Positions 35,958 through 45,217 are shown, numbered from the stretch's first letter. The stretch is 64,000 nucleotides of DNA from Niastella koreensis GR20-10 (GCF_000246855.1 NC_016609.1:7390744-7454743), one strand, 5' to 3'. The notes: a model not told the origin generated them from the sequence alone. Numbers and translations are program-made.

Positions 35958-36575
35958 TTATTTTCTTCCACCACCGATAACAAATCCGGCCTTGATACCC
36001 AGGTAGCCGTTCTTTGCAGAGGCAGTTGTATGCACTCCGGAACCATTAACCATATCAACCTTGGTAGAAGGAACAATGTTGTATTCCAAACCTATACGGA
36101 AGTGACTGAGTTCCACACCTGCTCTTACCATTTCGCCAAATTTTGAACCGGCGCTGGCAGAAGCAGTTGTTGTTGTTGAACCGTCGCTGGTAGCAGATGC
36201 AGCCGCCAGTTTATAAATACCTAAGCCAAGGCCTCCAAACGGGCGAACTTTGGTTTGGGTAAAATAATAATCACCGGTAACCAAATAAGATCCTGCAGCT
36301 TTTGCGTCAACTTTTGCAGTACTTGAACTTGAAGTGGTCTCAACCTGTCCGCGTACCATAACAGCAATTTCCATACGAAGACCAACTGACAGATTAGGGA
36401 TTACTTCATACTTGGGTTCGAGTGCAAATAAAACACCGCCTTTAGCGCCTGTTCCACCGGGCATGGCATACCCCAAACTGGCATCTACTTTGAAGGGTTT
36501 AAATGGTGACTCTGTTTGAGCCTTGGCAAATACAACACTGGATAATAATAGGATACTGAACGCGATTTTTTTCAT
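35958..36575 (-). CDS. Outer membrane beta-barrel (porin-like) protein
   Basis: This 205-residue protein starts with a signal peptide (MKKIAFSILLLSSVVFAKAQ). The rest alternates hydrophobic and polar residues (FKVDASLGYAMPGGTG, YLVTGDYYFTQTKVRPFGGL, VELSHFRIGLEYNIVPSTK) and ends in an aromatic-poor strand (YLGIKAGFVIGGGRK). It matches small OmpW/porin-family barrels of Bacteroidota. Low-complexity S/T/A loops are extracellular candidates. Confidence 0.8.
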   Translation of the reverse strand: MKKIAFSILLLSSVVFAKAQTESPFKPFKVDASLGYAMPGGTGAKGGVLFALEPKYEVIPNLSVGLRMEIAVMVRGQVETTSSSSTAKVDAKAAGSYLVTGDYYFTQTKVRPFGGLGLGIYKLAAASATSDGSTTTTASASAGSKFGEMVRAGVELSHFRIGLEYNIVPSTKVDMVNGSGVHTTASAKNGYLGIKAGFVIGGGRK

Positions 36576-36762
36576 CGACTATTGTTTTGATTGGCCACAA
36601 AATAGAAGTCAATTTTTTTTAATGCAAGTGAATTGAGTAATAAAAATTTATAATGGGTGATAATACGAGTAAGAATAGTTATTTTACCAGGTACATTTAC
36701 TTATTTAATAAAATAACAACCATAAGTAGCTGACATTTTGCAATTAATGCAACGAATTTTTA

Positions 36763-36976
36763 TTACAAATAGTTTTTGAGCAACAACTTTTTTTTGAAAA
36801 CCGCCAGCATTTCTTTCTTTGTGCGGATAGCATGTTGTCTATATACATTTGCTGGCCCGCACTCTTCAAAATACTCTGCTTCATAGTAATCCAGCACCTT
36901 TACATTTCGTGGTTATGTTTTTTACTTCCTCTGCCTGCCAGATATTAAATGCATTGATGTTTGCCCAGTTTTTTCT
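36763..36976 (-). pseudogene. Coding remnant, unknown
   Basis: After the stop of the gene at 36977 the minus strand reads RKNWANINAFNIWQAEEVKN without stops. After an extra base in the T run at 36905-36907, it continues YYEAEYFEECGPANVYRQHA and ends with a basic tail and TAA at 36763. Both pieces look like real protein. No start codon of its own is evident and I do not recognise the family. It may be the tail of an older gene. Confidence 0.35.
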
Positions 36977-37648
36977 TTATTCACGCTCTATAGATAGCAA
37001 CAAGCCGGTGGTATCGTTATAAAAAGTCTTATTGTTTCCGTAGCCAACGGCAAAGGTCAGAATATCGCCCTTATTCAATTGAATAGTGGAAGCCCATGAA
37101 GTTACAGGATGCGTTCCTTTCTGTTCTGATAAAGAAGGATCTCCGCCGTAACCTTCAATGATATCATCAAAGAGGTGTTGGTCGTTTAATAATATATGTA
37201 CATCTGTACTTGATAAACGGATATGAACACCCTCAAATGTCGCCTTCAGTTTGTACTGGCCCGAAACAGGAACAATAAACCGGACAATACCATATTGTCC
37301 CGAATTGCTGCCCTCTATAACGATCTCTCCCGGTTTGGCAGCCCAGCTGTTGGTTGGATCAACCTGTACTTTATCTGTTCTGTTCTGACCCACATAAGGA
37401 TAATAGCCGGCAGAGCCGGTTGCGGGGTGCCATAAGCCGATAATATTGCTGGTATCGGCGAAAGTAGAAAGCCTGAATTCCGACAACGAGAGGTTATCAT
37501 GTAATGAGTAACCGATCTGCCAATTACCTGATGGATTTCTATCAAAAGGGAGGACGAGAACTATTTTGGAGGGAGTAGTATCAACATGGTGTTTGCAACC
37601 AGTCAGGAAGCTTAAAACAACAAGCATTATAGACCATTGCATATGCAT
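36977..37648 (-). CDS. Putative lipoprotein with a beta-sandwich-like domain
   Basis: The 223-residue product has a lipoprotein signal (SIMLVVLSFLTGCKHH with the lipobox LTGC). The mature part contains GQYGIVRFIVPVSGQYKLKA and TIQLNKGDILTFAVGYGNN, a pattern of jelly-roll carbohydrate-binding-like domains. I cannot assign a family or ligand. It stands alone between the beta-barrel gene and the divergent SDR gene at 37852. It would be anchored in the outer or inner membrane. Confidence 0.6.
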   Translation of the reverse strand: MHMQWSIMLVVLSFLTGCKHHVDTTPSKIVLVLPFDRNPSGNWQIGYSLHDNLSLSEFRLSTFADTSNIIGLWHPATGSAGYYPYVGQNRTDKVQVDPTNSWAAKPGEIVIEGSNSGQYGIVRFIVPVSGQYKLKATFEGVHIRLSSTDVHILLNDQHLFDDIIEGYGGDPSLSEQKGTHPVTSWASTIQLNKGDILTFAVGYGNNKTFYNDTTGLLLSIERE

Positions 37649-37851
37649 TTTATTCTAAAATTAAAGAAAAATTTACTCAACGACGCTTCAAATCAAGGAC
37701 TTCTTCACGACCTTTTGTGCGGATCCATTTGTTGCTGTTCTTTTCATATTTTTTAGATCGATTAATATCCAAATATTGATTGATGTTAAAAAATCCCGTA
37801 TTATAGCAGAGTGCGATGAAAACAACCACATAACCTTACGACAACCGAACT

Positions 37852-39309
37852 ATGAATAATGATTTTACACAGGACGAATGGGATACCTGTATAAAAGTAT
37901 TACAGGTGTTATCAAGAGATCCCGAAAAATCGCTGGATACGCATCTGTTGAAAGGCCTGGTGACCAAGATGTACCAGAGGGCAAAAAAGGAAAACAAGCA
38001 AAACAGGGTTGAGGAACAGGTTAAAAAGTTAATCACTTCTACTGATTTGCTATCGCCACAAAAGATAAAGAAGATCTCACAGCAACAGGACCTGCTGAAA
38101 CAGTATAATAAGAAGCTGGTATTAACTCAAACTGTTTTGCATAAAAAGTATGAGTTGCCCGGCAACGAAAAAAGTTTTGATACCAGCGCGTCGCTCGAGC
38201 TGGCTGGTTACCAGAAATGTTATATCTGTAAAACGCCTTATAAAAAGGTTCATTTTTTCTATCACCAGCTTTGTCCGGCCTGTGCTGAGTTTAACTATAC
38301 CCGCCGTCAACAAACGGCCGACTTGAAAAACCGGGTAGCCTTGATAACCGGCGGCAGAATAAAGATCGGTTATCTTACTGCGTTGCGTATGTTACGGGAT
38401 GGCGCCAAAGTGTGGGTTATCACCCGGTTTGCCAATGATTGTGCCAGGCGTTTTAGTGAAGAAACAGATTTCTCAGTGTGGGGGTACCGGTTGAAAATTG
38501 TATCACTCGATCTTCGTAACCTGGCACAGGTAAGCAATTTTATAAAACTCCTGCAGGAACAGGAAGCACATCTTGACATTATAATCAACAATGCCGCGCA
38601 AACCATAAAACGGCCAGCGGAGTTTTATAAACACTTATTCGAATTTGAGCGGGGTGGTGCGCAGGCTTTGCCCGTTAATCTGCAACCATGCCTGGCATCG
38701 CCGGGCAGGTTCCGGTTTCAGTTGGGCCATTGGGAACAACACCTGTTAACCTACGAGGCCGAAACTATGTTCCCCGCCAATCGTTACGATAAAGATGGCC
38801 AACAGATAGATCTGAGAACAAGCAACAGCTGGAAGTTGCTATTGGAAGAAGTGCCGCCGATGGAAATGCTGGAAACCCAGCTGGTGAATGTAACGGCGCC
38901 GTTTATGCTGAACAGCCAGTTAAAAGAGATGATGGTAAAGTCACCTTTTGACAGAAAATTCATTATAAATGTATCTGCCATGGAGGGCCAGTTCAACCGT
39001 TCTTCCAAAACGGCCTATCATCCGCATACAAATATGGCCAAAGCCGCGCTCAATATGATGACGAGAACTTCAGCCCAGGATTATGCACTGAGCGGGATAT
39101 TTATGAACAGCGTAGATACGGGTTGGATCACCCAGGAAAACCCATTTCCTGATAAAGAGCGCTTATATCATGAAGAAGGCTTTGTACCGCCGCTGGATGA
39201 AACCGATGGTATGGCAAGAATTTACGATCCCATTGTAAGCGGCGTGACGCAACCAGGATTGCCTTTGTTTGGTCATTTTTTGAAAGATTATGTACCATTT
39301 GCGTGGTAA
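37852..39309 (+). CDS. SDR-like oxidoreductase with an N-terminal zinc-ribbon-like segment
   Basis: This 485-residue protein is larger than usual SDRs. Residues 1-115 are helical and lead to a CxxC pair (CYICKTPYKKVHFFYHQLCPAC). The Rossmann region starts at about 155 (LKNRVALITGGRIKIGYLTA), followed by DIIINNAAQTIKRPAEFY. The usual YxxxK is not present: the lysine is in YHPHTNMAKAALNMMTRTSA, with threonine at the tyrosine position and a tyrosine four residues earlier. It ends with GLPLFGHFLKDYVPFAW. The LRR gene follows after 27 bp, suggesting an operon. Confidence 0.75.
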   Translation: MNNDFTQDEWDTCIKVLQVLSRDPEKSLDTHLLKGLVTKMYQRAKKENKQNRVEEQVKKLITSTDLLSPQKIKKISQQQDLLKQYNKKLVLTQTVLHKKYELPGNEKSFDTSASLELAGYQKCYICKTPYKKVHFFYHQLCPACAEFNYTRRQQTADLKNRVALITGGRIKIGYLTALRMLRDGAKVWVITRFANDCARRFSEETDFSVWGYRLKIVSLDLRNLAQVSNFIKLLQEQEAHLDIIINNAAQTIKRPAEFYKHLFEFERGGAQALPVNLQPCLASPGRFRFQLGHWEQHLLTYEAETMFPANRYDKDGQQIDLRTSNSWKLLLEEVPPMEMLETQLVNVTAPFMLNSQLKEMMVKSPFDRKFIINVSAMEGQFNRSSKTAYHPHTNMAKAALNMMTRTSAQDYALSGIFMNSVDTGWITQENPFPDKERLYHEEGFVPPLDETDGMARIYDPIVSGVTQPGLPLFGHFLKDYVPFAW

Positions 39310-39336
39310 ACGATAACAATTAACTACTTGTTTTTT

Positions 39337-40443
39337 ATGCAACCTGATCAGATAGTTTGCCCTGTTGATAAAGTAAAAGCCGATTTCCCTTTTCCTCAAC
39401 AGAGCCTGCAACCGGTTATTGACTTTTTAAATAGTAATGCGCCATTGCCTTCAGCAAACACCGCTTTTCCGGTGGGCACCATTACCCCCGATGGCCGTTT
39501 GGATATGTGCAAACAGCAGCTGGGTATCCGTGGGCTGGAACTGGTAGCGGCCCCTTTAATGAATAACCAGGTAGTAAAGCATTTGCTGTTAGGCACGAAT
39601 GCTTTCGGGAATACCGGTGCTGCCGCTGTTGCAGAACTGGTAGCTGCCAACCATTCCATAGAAACGGTTTACCTGGGCTGTAATTATATTGAACAGGAAG
39701 GCTGCAAGGCTATTTGTGAGGCGGTGGAAGCAAGTCCCAACGTAAAAAGCATCTGGTTTAAAAGAAATCCCATTGGCGCCGAAAGTATGCCGGCTATAAT
39801 AAAAATGTTATCAGGTAATAAACAGCTGCGTACGCTCGACCTGGTAAATACCTGCGCGGGCGAGGGGTTTCATCTCCTGTTTGAATACATGGAGAATAAT
39901 GATTCGGTGGAGCGGTTATACCTCAGTGGCAATTACCTTACGGCTACCACCATGAAATATGTAAATAAGATGGTAGCACGCAACAAACACCTGAAGTCGC
40001 TTTACCTGAGCGTAAATAATATTGGGGACGAGGGAGTCGCGGCACTTATTCCGGGGTTGGCAGTAAATGCAACCCTGGAAGATCTGGGCCTGGCAAGTTG
40101 TGGCATTACCGGTAAAGGCATGGAGTTATTGTTTACCACATTACAGGCAAACAGCAACTTAAAAAGTCTTGACCTTGGCTATGCGCCTTCGACAAAAGCT
40201 TTGGGCGCAAAAGCCAATGAGCTATCTGTTGCATCAGCTGCTTTATTGATTGAATTTATTGAGGGGAGACCAAACCTTATAAACCTGAACCTGGGTAAAA
40301 TGAATCTGCCCGAAGTGGAGAGGAATAAGTTAATAGACGAAATGAATAAGAGAAACGGCAGTCTCGAAATGCGCGGGTATCAGTCAGAGCGGACTTATCC
40401 TGCCCATGCAGATAGTAAAGCGATAAAGAGCGTTTATAGATAA
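39337..40443 (+). CDS. Leucine-rich-repeat protein (ribonuclease-inhibitor type)
   Basis: ATG at 39337 gives 368 residues (MQPDQIVCPVDKVKADFPFP); the upstream TTG at 39328 is less likely. Repeats of about 28 residues begin near residue 65: VKHLLLGTNAFGNTGAAAVA, IETVYLGCNYIEQEGCKAIC, VKSIWFKRNPIGAESMPAII, LKSLYLSVNNIGDEGVAALI, LEDLGLASCGITGKGMELLF, LKSLDLGYAPSTKALGAKAN. There is no signal peptide, so it is probably cytoplasmic and binds protein or another macromolecule. It is likely co-transcribed with the SDR-like gene. Confidence 0.85.
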   Translation: MQPDQIVCPVDKVKADFPFPQQSLQPVIDFLNSNAPLPSANTAFPVGTITPDGRLDMCKQQLGIRGLELVAAPLMNNQVVKHLLLGTNAFGNTGAAAVAELVAANHSIETVYLGCNYIEQEGCKAICEAVEASPNVKSIWFKRNPIGAESMPAIIKMLSGNKQLRTLDLVNTCAGEGFHLLFEYMENNDSVERLYLSGNYLTATTMKYVNKMVARNKHLKSLYLSVNNIGDEGVAALIPGLAVNATLEDLGLASCGITGKGMELLFTTLQANSNLKSLDLGYAPSTKALGAKANELSVASAALLIEFIEGRPNLINLNLGKMNLPEVERNKLIDEMNKRNGSLEMRGYQSERTYPAHADSKAIKSVYR

Positions 40444-40447
40444 TTTG

Positions 40448-40520
40448 AGAAGGGAGGCAGGACTCGAACCGCCATTTTCGACCTAGCAGGCCGCTATTTT
40501 TCCAATTAAATTACCCCTCC
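40448..40520 (-). tRNA. Degenerate tRNA-like gene, anticodon GCT (possible pseudo-tRNA)
   Basis: The minus strand folds as a cloverleaf. The acceptor GGAGGGG/TCCCTTC has two G-U pairs. The D-arm is ATTT/AAAT with AATTGG in the loop, and the T-loop is TTCGAGT. The anticodon loop CTGCTAG would read Ser codons AGC/AGT, yet the long variable arm of tRNA-Ser is absent. The T-stem has a bulged T, and base pair 27-43 is mismatched. It may be a pseudogene or an unusual tRNA. Confidence 0.4.
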
Positions 40521-40530
40521 GTAAAGCCAA

Positions 40531-40602
40531 TGGCGAGGATAAGGTTCGAACTTATAACTCCGCCCTGAAAAGGCGGCGCTTTTCCAATTACGCTACCTCG
40601 CC
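40531..40602 (-). tRNA. Noncanonical tRNA gene, anticodon TTC (Glu-type)
   Basis: The minus strand gives a good cloverleaf: acceptor GGCGAGG/CCTCGCC (7 pairs), anticodon stem CCGCC/GGCGG around TTTTCAG (anticodon TTC), T-stem ATAAG/CTTAT with TTCGAAC. The D-arm is weak (GCGT/AAGC) but has A14 and the GG pair. It does not resemble the standard Bacteroidota tRNA-Glu. It shares the AATTGGAAAA D-loop with its neighbour 10 bp away. Confidence 0.55.
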
Positions 40603-40721
40603 ATCGGGGTGCAAATGTAATCATTTTCAATGGCATGTTATATCTTTCAACAATAACCGACGATAGCTGGTAACAAGGCAGGCCTTTTGAGGATTAATAT
40701 TTACATATTATATTTAAGCCT

Positions 40722-41495
40722 ATGATCCGAACCTTTATTTTAATGGGATTAATGGCGATGAGCATGTTAATGGCCTCATGCATCTTAGGCTGTCCCTCCC
40801 ATGCTGTACAAAGTTTAACCAAAACGAGACAGGAGATACTAGAGCTGGTTAAAAAGGAATTCATGGGCGCTATTAGTCTGACCGTTGAAAAAGTGAAAAA
40901 ATATGAAATGGATCCCGACATTGGTAAGGAGATCATCAGGAGCATCAGAAATGAAGAAAGAAAGATCGACACCCAACTTGCAGTTGTACAACAACTGGAA
41001 TTAAATGGTACCAAAGAAGAGATCTTTCAATTCGCAGAGCGCTCAGAGCTAATCGTTAATCGTGCAGAGACAGTTTTGAAGACGCTGAACGACCTGTATG
41101 ACATTTCCACACTCTCTTCATTCGAAACAGCCACTTTTTTCCCGGTAGATAGTGTTAGTATACCTGCCGAAAAATTAGAGGACGCTAAAAAAGCAATAGA
41201 ACCGGTTGCACAACGCATTGTCACGTTCATCACCGACCACCCGCGTGAAAAGTTCAAGGCGGTGATCATGTGTTCCAGCCCCCCAGACAGTCAGGAGCCA
41301 AATGTTAAGTTGGGTGAACTAAGGGCCCAGACTGTCGTCAACCTGCTGGCCAACCAGCTGAGATCGAAAGAGGAGTTCATTCCAATTCCAGAAAGAATCA
41401 GCATTAAATGGGTGGTTCAAAAGGCAGCGATCGGCAAAAGCCGCGATATGGTATCGATCATTTGGCATGTGCTCCCCGCTTCATTATTACAATAA
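40722..41495 (+). CDS. Putative lipoprotein with a C-terminal OmpA-like segment
   Basis: This 257-residue protein has a hydrophobic start (FILMGLMAMSMLMASCILGC) with a possible lipobox cysteine. A helical, charged middle region follows. Residues about 155-230 (LEDAKKAIEPVAQRIVTFI, KFKAVIMCSS, NVKLGELRAQTVVNLLANQL) resemble the OmpA/MotB peptidoglycan-binding fold, including the L-x-x-x-RA helix. The match is partial. It begins a co-directional run of small genes through 43842. Confidence 0.55.
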   Translation: MIRTFILMGLMAMSMLMASCILGCPSHAVQSLTKTRQEILELVKKEFMGAISLTVEKVKKYEMDPDIGKEIIRSIRNEERKIDTQLAVVQQLELNGTKEEIFQFAERSELIVNRAETVLKTLNDLYDISTLSSFETATFFPVDSVSIPAEKLEDAKKAIEPVAQRIVTFITDHPREKFKAVIMCSSPPDSQEPNVKLGELRAQTVVNLLANQLRSKEEFIPIPERISIKWVVQKAAIGKSRDMVSIIWHVLPASLLQ

Positions 41496-41507
41496 CCTGT
41501 AAATAGT

Positions 41508-42002
41508 ATGGCCAGATTTATTCCTTTTCTCCGGATAAAATATGAGACAAAACTAACTCCTAAACAGGTGTTAGAACGAATACAGGATAAAGTGGCCTAC
41601 CCTGAGTGGGGAATTACCATTTCCAAAATGATTGACTACAGAATCATGACAGGAAGGGTAACCGGCAATGAATTCGAAGTATCTAATAGCAGATATGGTC
41701 TTTCTCATGGCCGGCTTAATTATCTGCTAATCATGAAGGGGTCGGTTAAAGCAGATAAGCAGTCAGGAATAACTACTATACATATTACAGTTCAGCCGCC
41801 TGATGGTACAATCCTGTTCTATATTATTTTTTCTACGCTGATGATCCTTCTGGCTCGTTATACGATTAAAGTAGGAGATGTGATGCCAGCTGTAATAAGC
41901 ATTTTATTTGTTGTTATGCCTTATCTTTCTTTACTATTCAAGTTACATAGATCAATCGTTGTTTACAGGAGGTTTATTGAAGAGGATATTCTTAATTTGT
42001 AA
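41508..42002 (+). CDS. Two-transmembrane protein of unknown function
   Basis: This 164-residue protein has a soluble N-terminal part of about 95 residues (KYETKLTPKQVLERIQDKVA). Two membrane segments follow (TILFYIIFSTLMILLARYTI; VMPAVISILFVVMPYLSLLF) and then a short charged tail. I do not recognise a family. It follows the OmpA-like gene by 12 bp, so is probably in the same operon. Confidence 0.6.
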   Translation: MARFIPFLRIKYETKLTPKQVLERIQDKVAYPEWGITISKMIDYRIMTGRVTGNEFEVSNSRYGLSHGRLNYLLIMKGSVKADKQSGITTIHITVQPPDGTILFYIIFSTLMILLARYTIKVGDVMPAVISILFVVMPYLSLLFKLHRSIVVYRRFIEEDILNL

Positions 42003-42053
42003 AACAGGTAATAGTTTTCTTCCACATAATTCAATAAAAGGAGCGTGAATAAA

Positions 42054-42503
42054 ATGGGAAGCATTAAGTTTTTGGAGAAAACGGCAATCAAATGCAGTCC
42101 CGAATTGGCGTTTGACTATACGCAAGACTATTCACAAAGACTTGTTTGGGACACGTTTTTAAAAAAGGCTGACCTGATTGAAGGGGCTATAACCGCCGGC
42201 AAAGGAGTGAAAGCATATTGCGTGGCCAAAAACGGCCTTGGAATGGTAACAGAGTATGTTTCATTTAACAGGCCAAAAGCAACTGCCATTAAAATGACGA
42301 AAGGGCCTTTTATGTTTAGGTCATTTTTAGGCTCCTGGAATTTTAAGGAAATACAAACAGGTGTGACCGAAGTAATATTCTTATATTCATTTCAACTTAG
42401 ATTTCCATTTAACCTCGCCACCAGGTTGATAAAAAGGAATTTGCAACGCAACGTAAGGCAACGACTTAAAGACCTTAAAAGAAGCATAGAAAAAAGCAAT
42501 TAG
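42054..42503 (+). CDS. SRPBCC/polyketide-cyclase-fold protein
   Basis: ATG at 42054 has AGGAG 11 bp upstream; a GTG at 42045 is too close to that site. The 149-residue product shows the START-like pattern CSPELAFDYTQDYSQRLVWD, then an internal beta core (TEVIFLYSFQLRFPFNLATR) and a C-terminal helix (NLQRNVRQRLKDLKRSIEKS). The next gene starts right after its stop codon. The ligand is unknown. Confidence 0.7.
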   Translation: MGSIKFLEKTAIKCSPELAFDYTQDYSQRLVWDTFLKKADLIEGAITAGKGVKAYCVAKNGLGMVTEYVSFNRPKATAIKMTKGPFMFRSFLGSWNFKEIQTGVTEVIFLYSFQLRFPFNLATRLIKRNLQRNVRQRLKDLKRSIEKSN

Positions 42504-43133
42504 ATGAAACACCTGACCATCGTAGTAATCCTTTCTGTTTTCAGTAAAATAGCATTGGGGCAAACCGCCGACTCAGTTGACATTAATATTAAGAGCATTA
42601 TATACAAGCCTTTGACTGAAAACAACTACAAGGCTTTTCCAAATGCGAAACTGATTATTGACTATTATTACACCAATGGTATTTCCTATGGGGATAGATA
42701 TTCTTATGAGATAATTCTTATTGACTCCCTGTTTATGGTTGCCTTTGACTCCCCTCAAACGGATGGCTACAACTATATTTCGTATCAAAAAAAGCAATTA
42801 TTGACAGACGAGCAGGCAAACTCGATAAGAGCTGTTTTGGTTTCAGCAGGTTTAAAGCAAATAAAGAAAGGTATACCAGAGCCAGACGCTTCTGCCCATG
42901 AAAAGGAGGTTGTAATTGTAAAGTATAAAAACTTACAAATCGCCGGCGGGCGTTTTAATCATGTGATTTTTTCAGAGAGTTCATCTGATGCACAGAATAA
43001 TAAAATGATTGCATTGGAACGCAAATTAACTTCAAGCGTTGGCGGAAACTATGAGTTAGTCTTTAAGACGCTTAAAAAGTACTTTTCGGACTTACCTAAA
43101 CTTTTGGAACAGGCAAAAGTCGCATACAAGTAA
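42504..43133 (+). CDS. Secreted protein of unknown function
   Basis: ATG 42504 follows the previous stop directly. The 209-residue product has a signal peptide (MKHLTIVVILSVFSKIALGQ). The body has tyrosine-rich strands (YYYTNGISYGDRYSYEIILI) and a charged C-terminus. I do not recognise a family. The gene that follows (43150) has a similar signal-peptide start, so the two may be secreted together. Confidence 0.6.
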   Translation: MKHLTIVVILSVFSKIALGQTADSVDINIKSIIYKPLTENNYKAFPNAKLIIDYYYTNGISYGDRYSYEIILIDSLFMVAFDSPQTDGYNYISYQKKQLLTDEQANSIRAVLVSAGLKQIKKGIPEPDASAHEKEVVIVKYKNLQIAGGRFNHVIFSESSSDAQNNKMIALERKLTSSVGGNYELVFKTLKKYFSDLPKLLEQAKVAYK

Positions 43134-43149
43134 AAGCAACCAGGTATTC

Positions 43150-43842
43150 ATGAAATATAAATTCAGTTTTACATTAATCTGCGCGTTTTATTCATTGGTG
43201 GCAATGCCTCAGAAGAATGAATCGATCATTGACAGTTTACTTGAAAAGAAAATAACTGTTTCCGGGTTTTGTCTTTGTCGAACTACAATTACTGACCTCA
43301 AAAAGATTGATAAGGACTTAAAAAGGGTCAATGTAGAAGAAATGGATTTATGTAATGACGGGTTTACCCAGGATGTCCGGTTTGAAAATCAAAAAGGATA
43401 TTACTCGACAAGTTATCCAGGCATTATATTTCAAAAGGATAATGATAATGACTTCATAAGCAAGATTCGCCTCACGAAAGATTTCATAGGAAAGTTGCCT
43501 GACGGAACTTTTATTAATATGAAAGATCTGCAAGCAAAAGATATTTTGAAGATCTATCCAAACTTCGACATCTGGAGATCGAGAGGATGTTCCGATTATT
43601 GGAACCTGACAAATGACACGCTTTCTTTTTTATTAAAATCAATAAGAACAAAAAACCTCAATACCCGATTGATAAAGCTTATTATTTAGAAATGCCGGTT
43701 GAAGGAATAGACCTGGTGATGTCATGCTATAGCCTCGCCCATAAAAAAGACGAATTTGCCTTTTTTCCACGATACCAATTTTCTTGAGTTAACGATCATT
43801 AATAAAGATAAACTCGGGAAAGATTACAAAATTCAAGGGTAA
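43150..43842 (+). pseudogene. Secreted hypothetical protein, broken by two homopolymer indels
   Basis: The frame from 43150 encodes a signal peptide (KFSFTLICAFYSLVAMPQ) and about 165 residues. It goes wrong after the A run at 43650-43655, where one more A would continue with YPIDKAYYLEMPVEGIDLV and SCYSLAHKKDEFAFF. A second slip at the T run 43761-43766, where one T fewer is needed, restores HDTNFLELTIINKDKLGKDY and the stop at 43840-43842. The repaired protein would be about 230 residues. It could be an intact gene with sequencing errors. Confidence 0.75.
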
Positions 43843-43870
43843 CCCTATAGGGGTAATTATAAGAACCAAA

Positions 43871-43902
43871 TAAAGCCCACGGATTGCATTCCGTGGGCTT
43901 TA
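43871..43902. terminator. Bidirectional terminator
   Basis: TAAAGCCCACGGA (43871-43883) pairs with TCCGTGGGCTTTA (43890-43902) around a 6-nt loop. It separates the convergent genes at 43150 and 43922. Confidence 0.85.
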
Positions 43903-43921
43903 TTGAGCAATTTGTATTTGT

Positions 43922-45217
43922 TTATAAAAAGTGATAACCCAGCCACAATGCATATTGCTTAACATTATTATGCATTGTACTTGTGTTGAGATTGCGACCC
44001 CATAGACTACCTGTTATACCGACATCCCATCTGCGATTAATAATGGCCCCTGTTTTAATATTAACAATAGGCCAATTTTTATCAAATGAAAGATAACTAT
44101 CGTTCTTAGATACAATTGTTGTGTATGAGTGCGTCGCTGTTAATGCATTAGTAGGGTAACTGGAAAGGTTGTATGCGAACTGCGCGCCTATATAATACCG
44201 GAACTTTTCTCTTCTTATAATATGATATAAAACAATAAGCGAAGGAGTAATATTCCGCTGTTTCAATTCGTAATGGATTGTATCGGAACCAACGCTGTTT
44301 CGTGTAAGAAGATTGTCTGCTTTGTAACTTATTGAACTGTACGCGACCTCTAACCTGAATGAAAGTTCCCTAAAGCTCCTATCCGAAAAAAGTTCTACCC
44401 CAGCCATGATAGCGGGACCGGTATTCCAACCAAAATCCATTCCTTTTAAATATACATTATCGCCACTAAACGTCAGGGTACTATATATCGCTCCTGCGCC
44501 GGCATAAAATGAAAGGGCCTTTTTTCTGTTGTTAGAAACATAGGGAACGTTTTGACCGGTTACACCATTCAGGGCAGCTACCACTTTTCCAAGCTCTTTT
44601 TCAGTGTAACCTATAGTTTGTATCTGGCGGGCAAGTTTTTTATCATACTTTGGTTGGAGGAGCAAATAAGCCATTAGCTCGCCGTGGTAATAATCATGTA
44701 CATGCATCTTAATATGCTCATCGCCCACAGGATTATGCTCATCTCCCAGGGGATGTTCAACGCCCAAGGTAATTTTATTGGTGAGTTCGTGATAACTTTT
44801 AGTGCTGTCCTGTATGTAATAATGTGGTTTAAAGTCGTACACCTCGTATAAATTCAGTACAGGCCCTTCTACCAGCACCCTTAAAAAAGCGGTTTCTGTT
44901 TGTTGCATTTCTGTGGAGTCAGCTGCCAGGCTATTTACATCAACAGGCAGCATATCTTTTGTTATAAAGGCTTTCAGGTATTTGTCGCCGGCTACCTGAA
45001 AAAAGCTGATATCATTGGTTGTAAACTGGCGGGCGCCGTCGGCTAAAGAATCCTGTTTGAACCTGATTGAAGTGGGGTTAATGTGCCAGTTGCGGTAGTC
45101 GATCCAGCCTTTTAAGGTATCTCTGTTAGTAAGAACAACCTGGCCTTTTTGATAGTTTTTCTGGGCGGTTACCTGCAGGCAAAGCCCGAGCAAACAAATT
45201 AGTGCAATACGTTTCAA
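43922..45217 (-). CDS. Secreted protein with a predicted outer-membrane beta-barrel
   Basis: This 431-residue protein has a signal peptide (MKRIALICLLGLCLQVTAQK). An N-terminal region follows (GQVVLTNRDTLKGWIDYRNW, then FTTNDISFFQVAGDKYL) of a kind often found in Bacteroidota surface proteins. The C-terminal half alternates like a barrel (LSFYAGAGAIYSTLTFSGDN, RFYYIGAQFAYNLSS-like, then VGITGSLWGRNLNTSTMHNN) and ends in an aromatic residue pair (YHFL). The function is unknown. It is the last core-like gene before the accessory region. Confidence 0.7.
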   Translation of the reverse strand: MKRIALICLLGLCLQVTAQKNYQKGQVVLTNRDTLKGWIDYRNWHINPTSIRFKQDSLADGARQFTTNDISFFQVAGDKYLKAFITKDMLPVDVNSLAADSTEMQQTETAFLRVLVEGPVLNLYEVYDFKPHYYIQDSTKSYHELTNKITLGVEHPLGDEHNPVGDEHIKMHVHDYYHGELMAYLLLQPKYDKKLARQIQTIGYTEKELGKVVAALNGVTGQNVPYVSNNRKKALSFYAGAGAIYSTLTFSGDNVYLKGMDFGWNTGPAIMAGVELFSDRSFRELSFRLEVAYSSISYKADNLLTRNSVGSDTIHYELKQRNITPSLIVLYHIIRREKFRYYIGAQFAYNLSSYPTNALTATHSYTTIVSKNDSYLSFDKNWPIVNIKTGAIINRRWDVGITGSLWGRNLNTSTMHNNVKQYALWLGYHFL

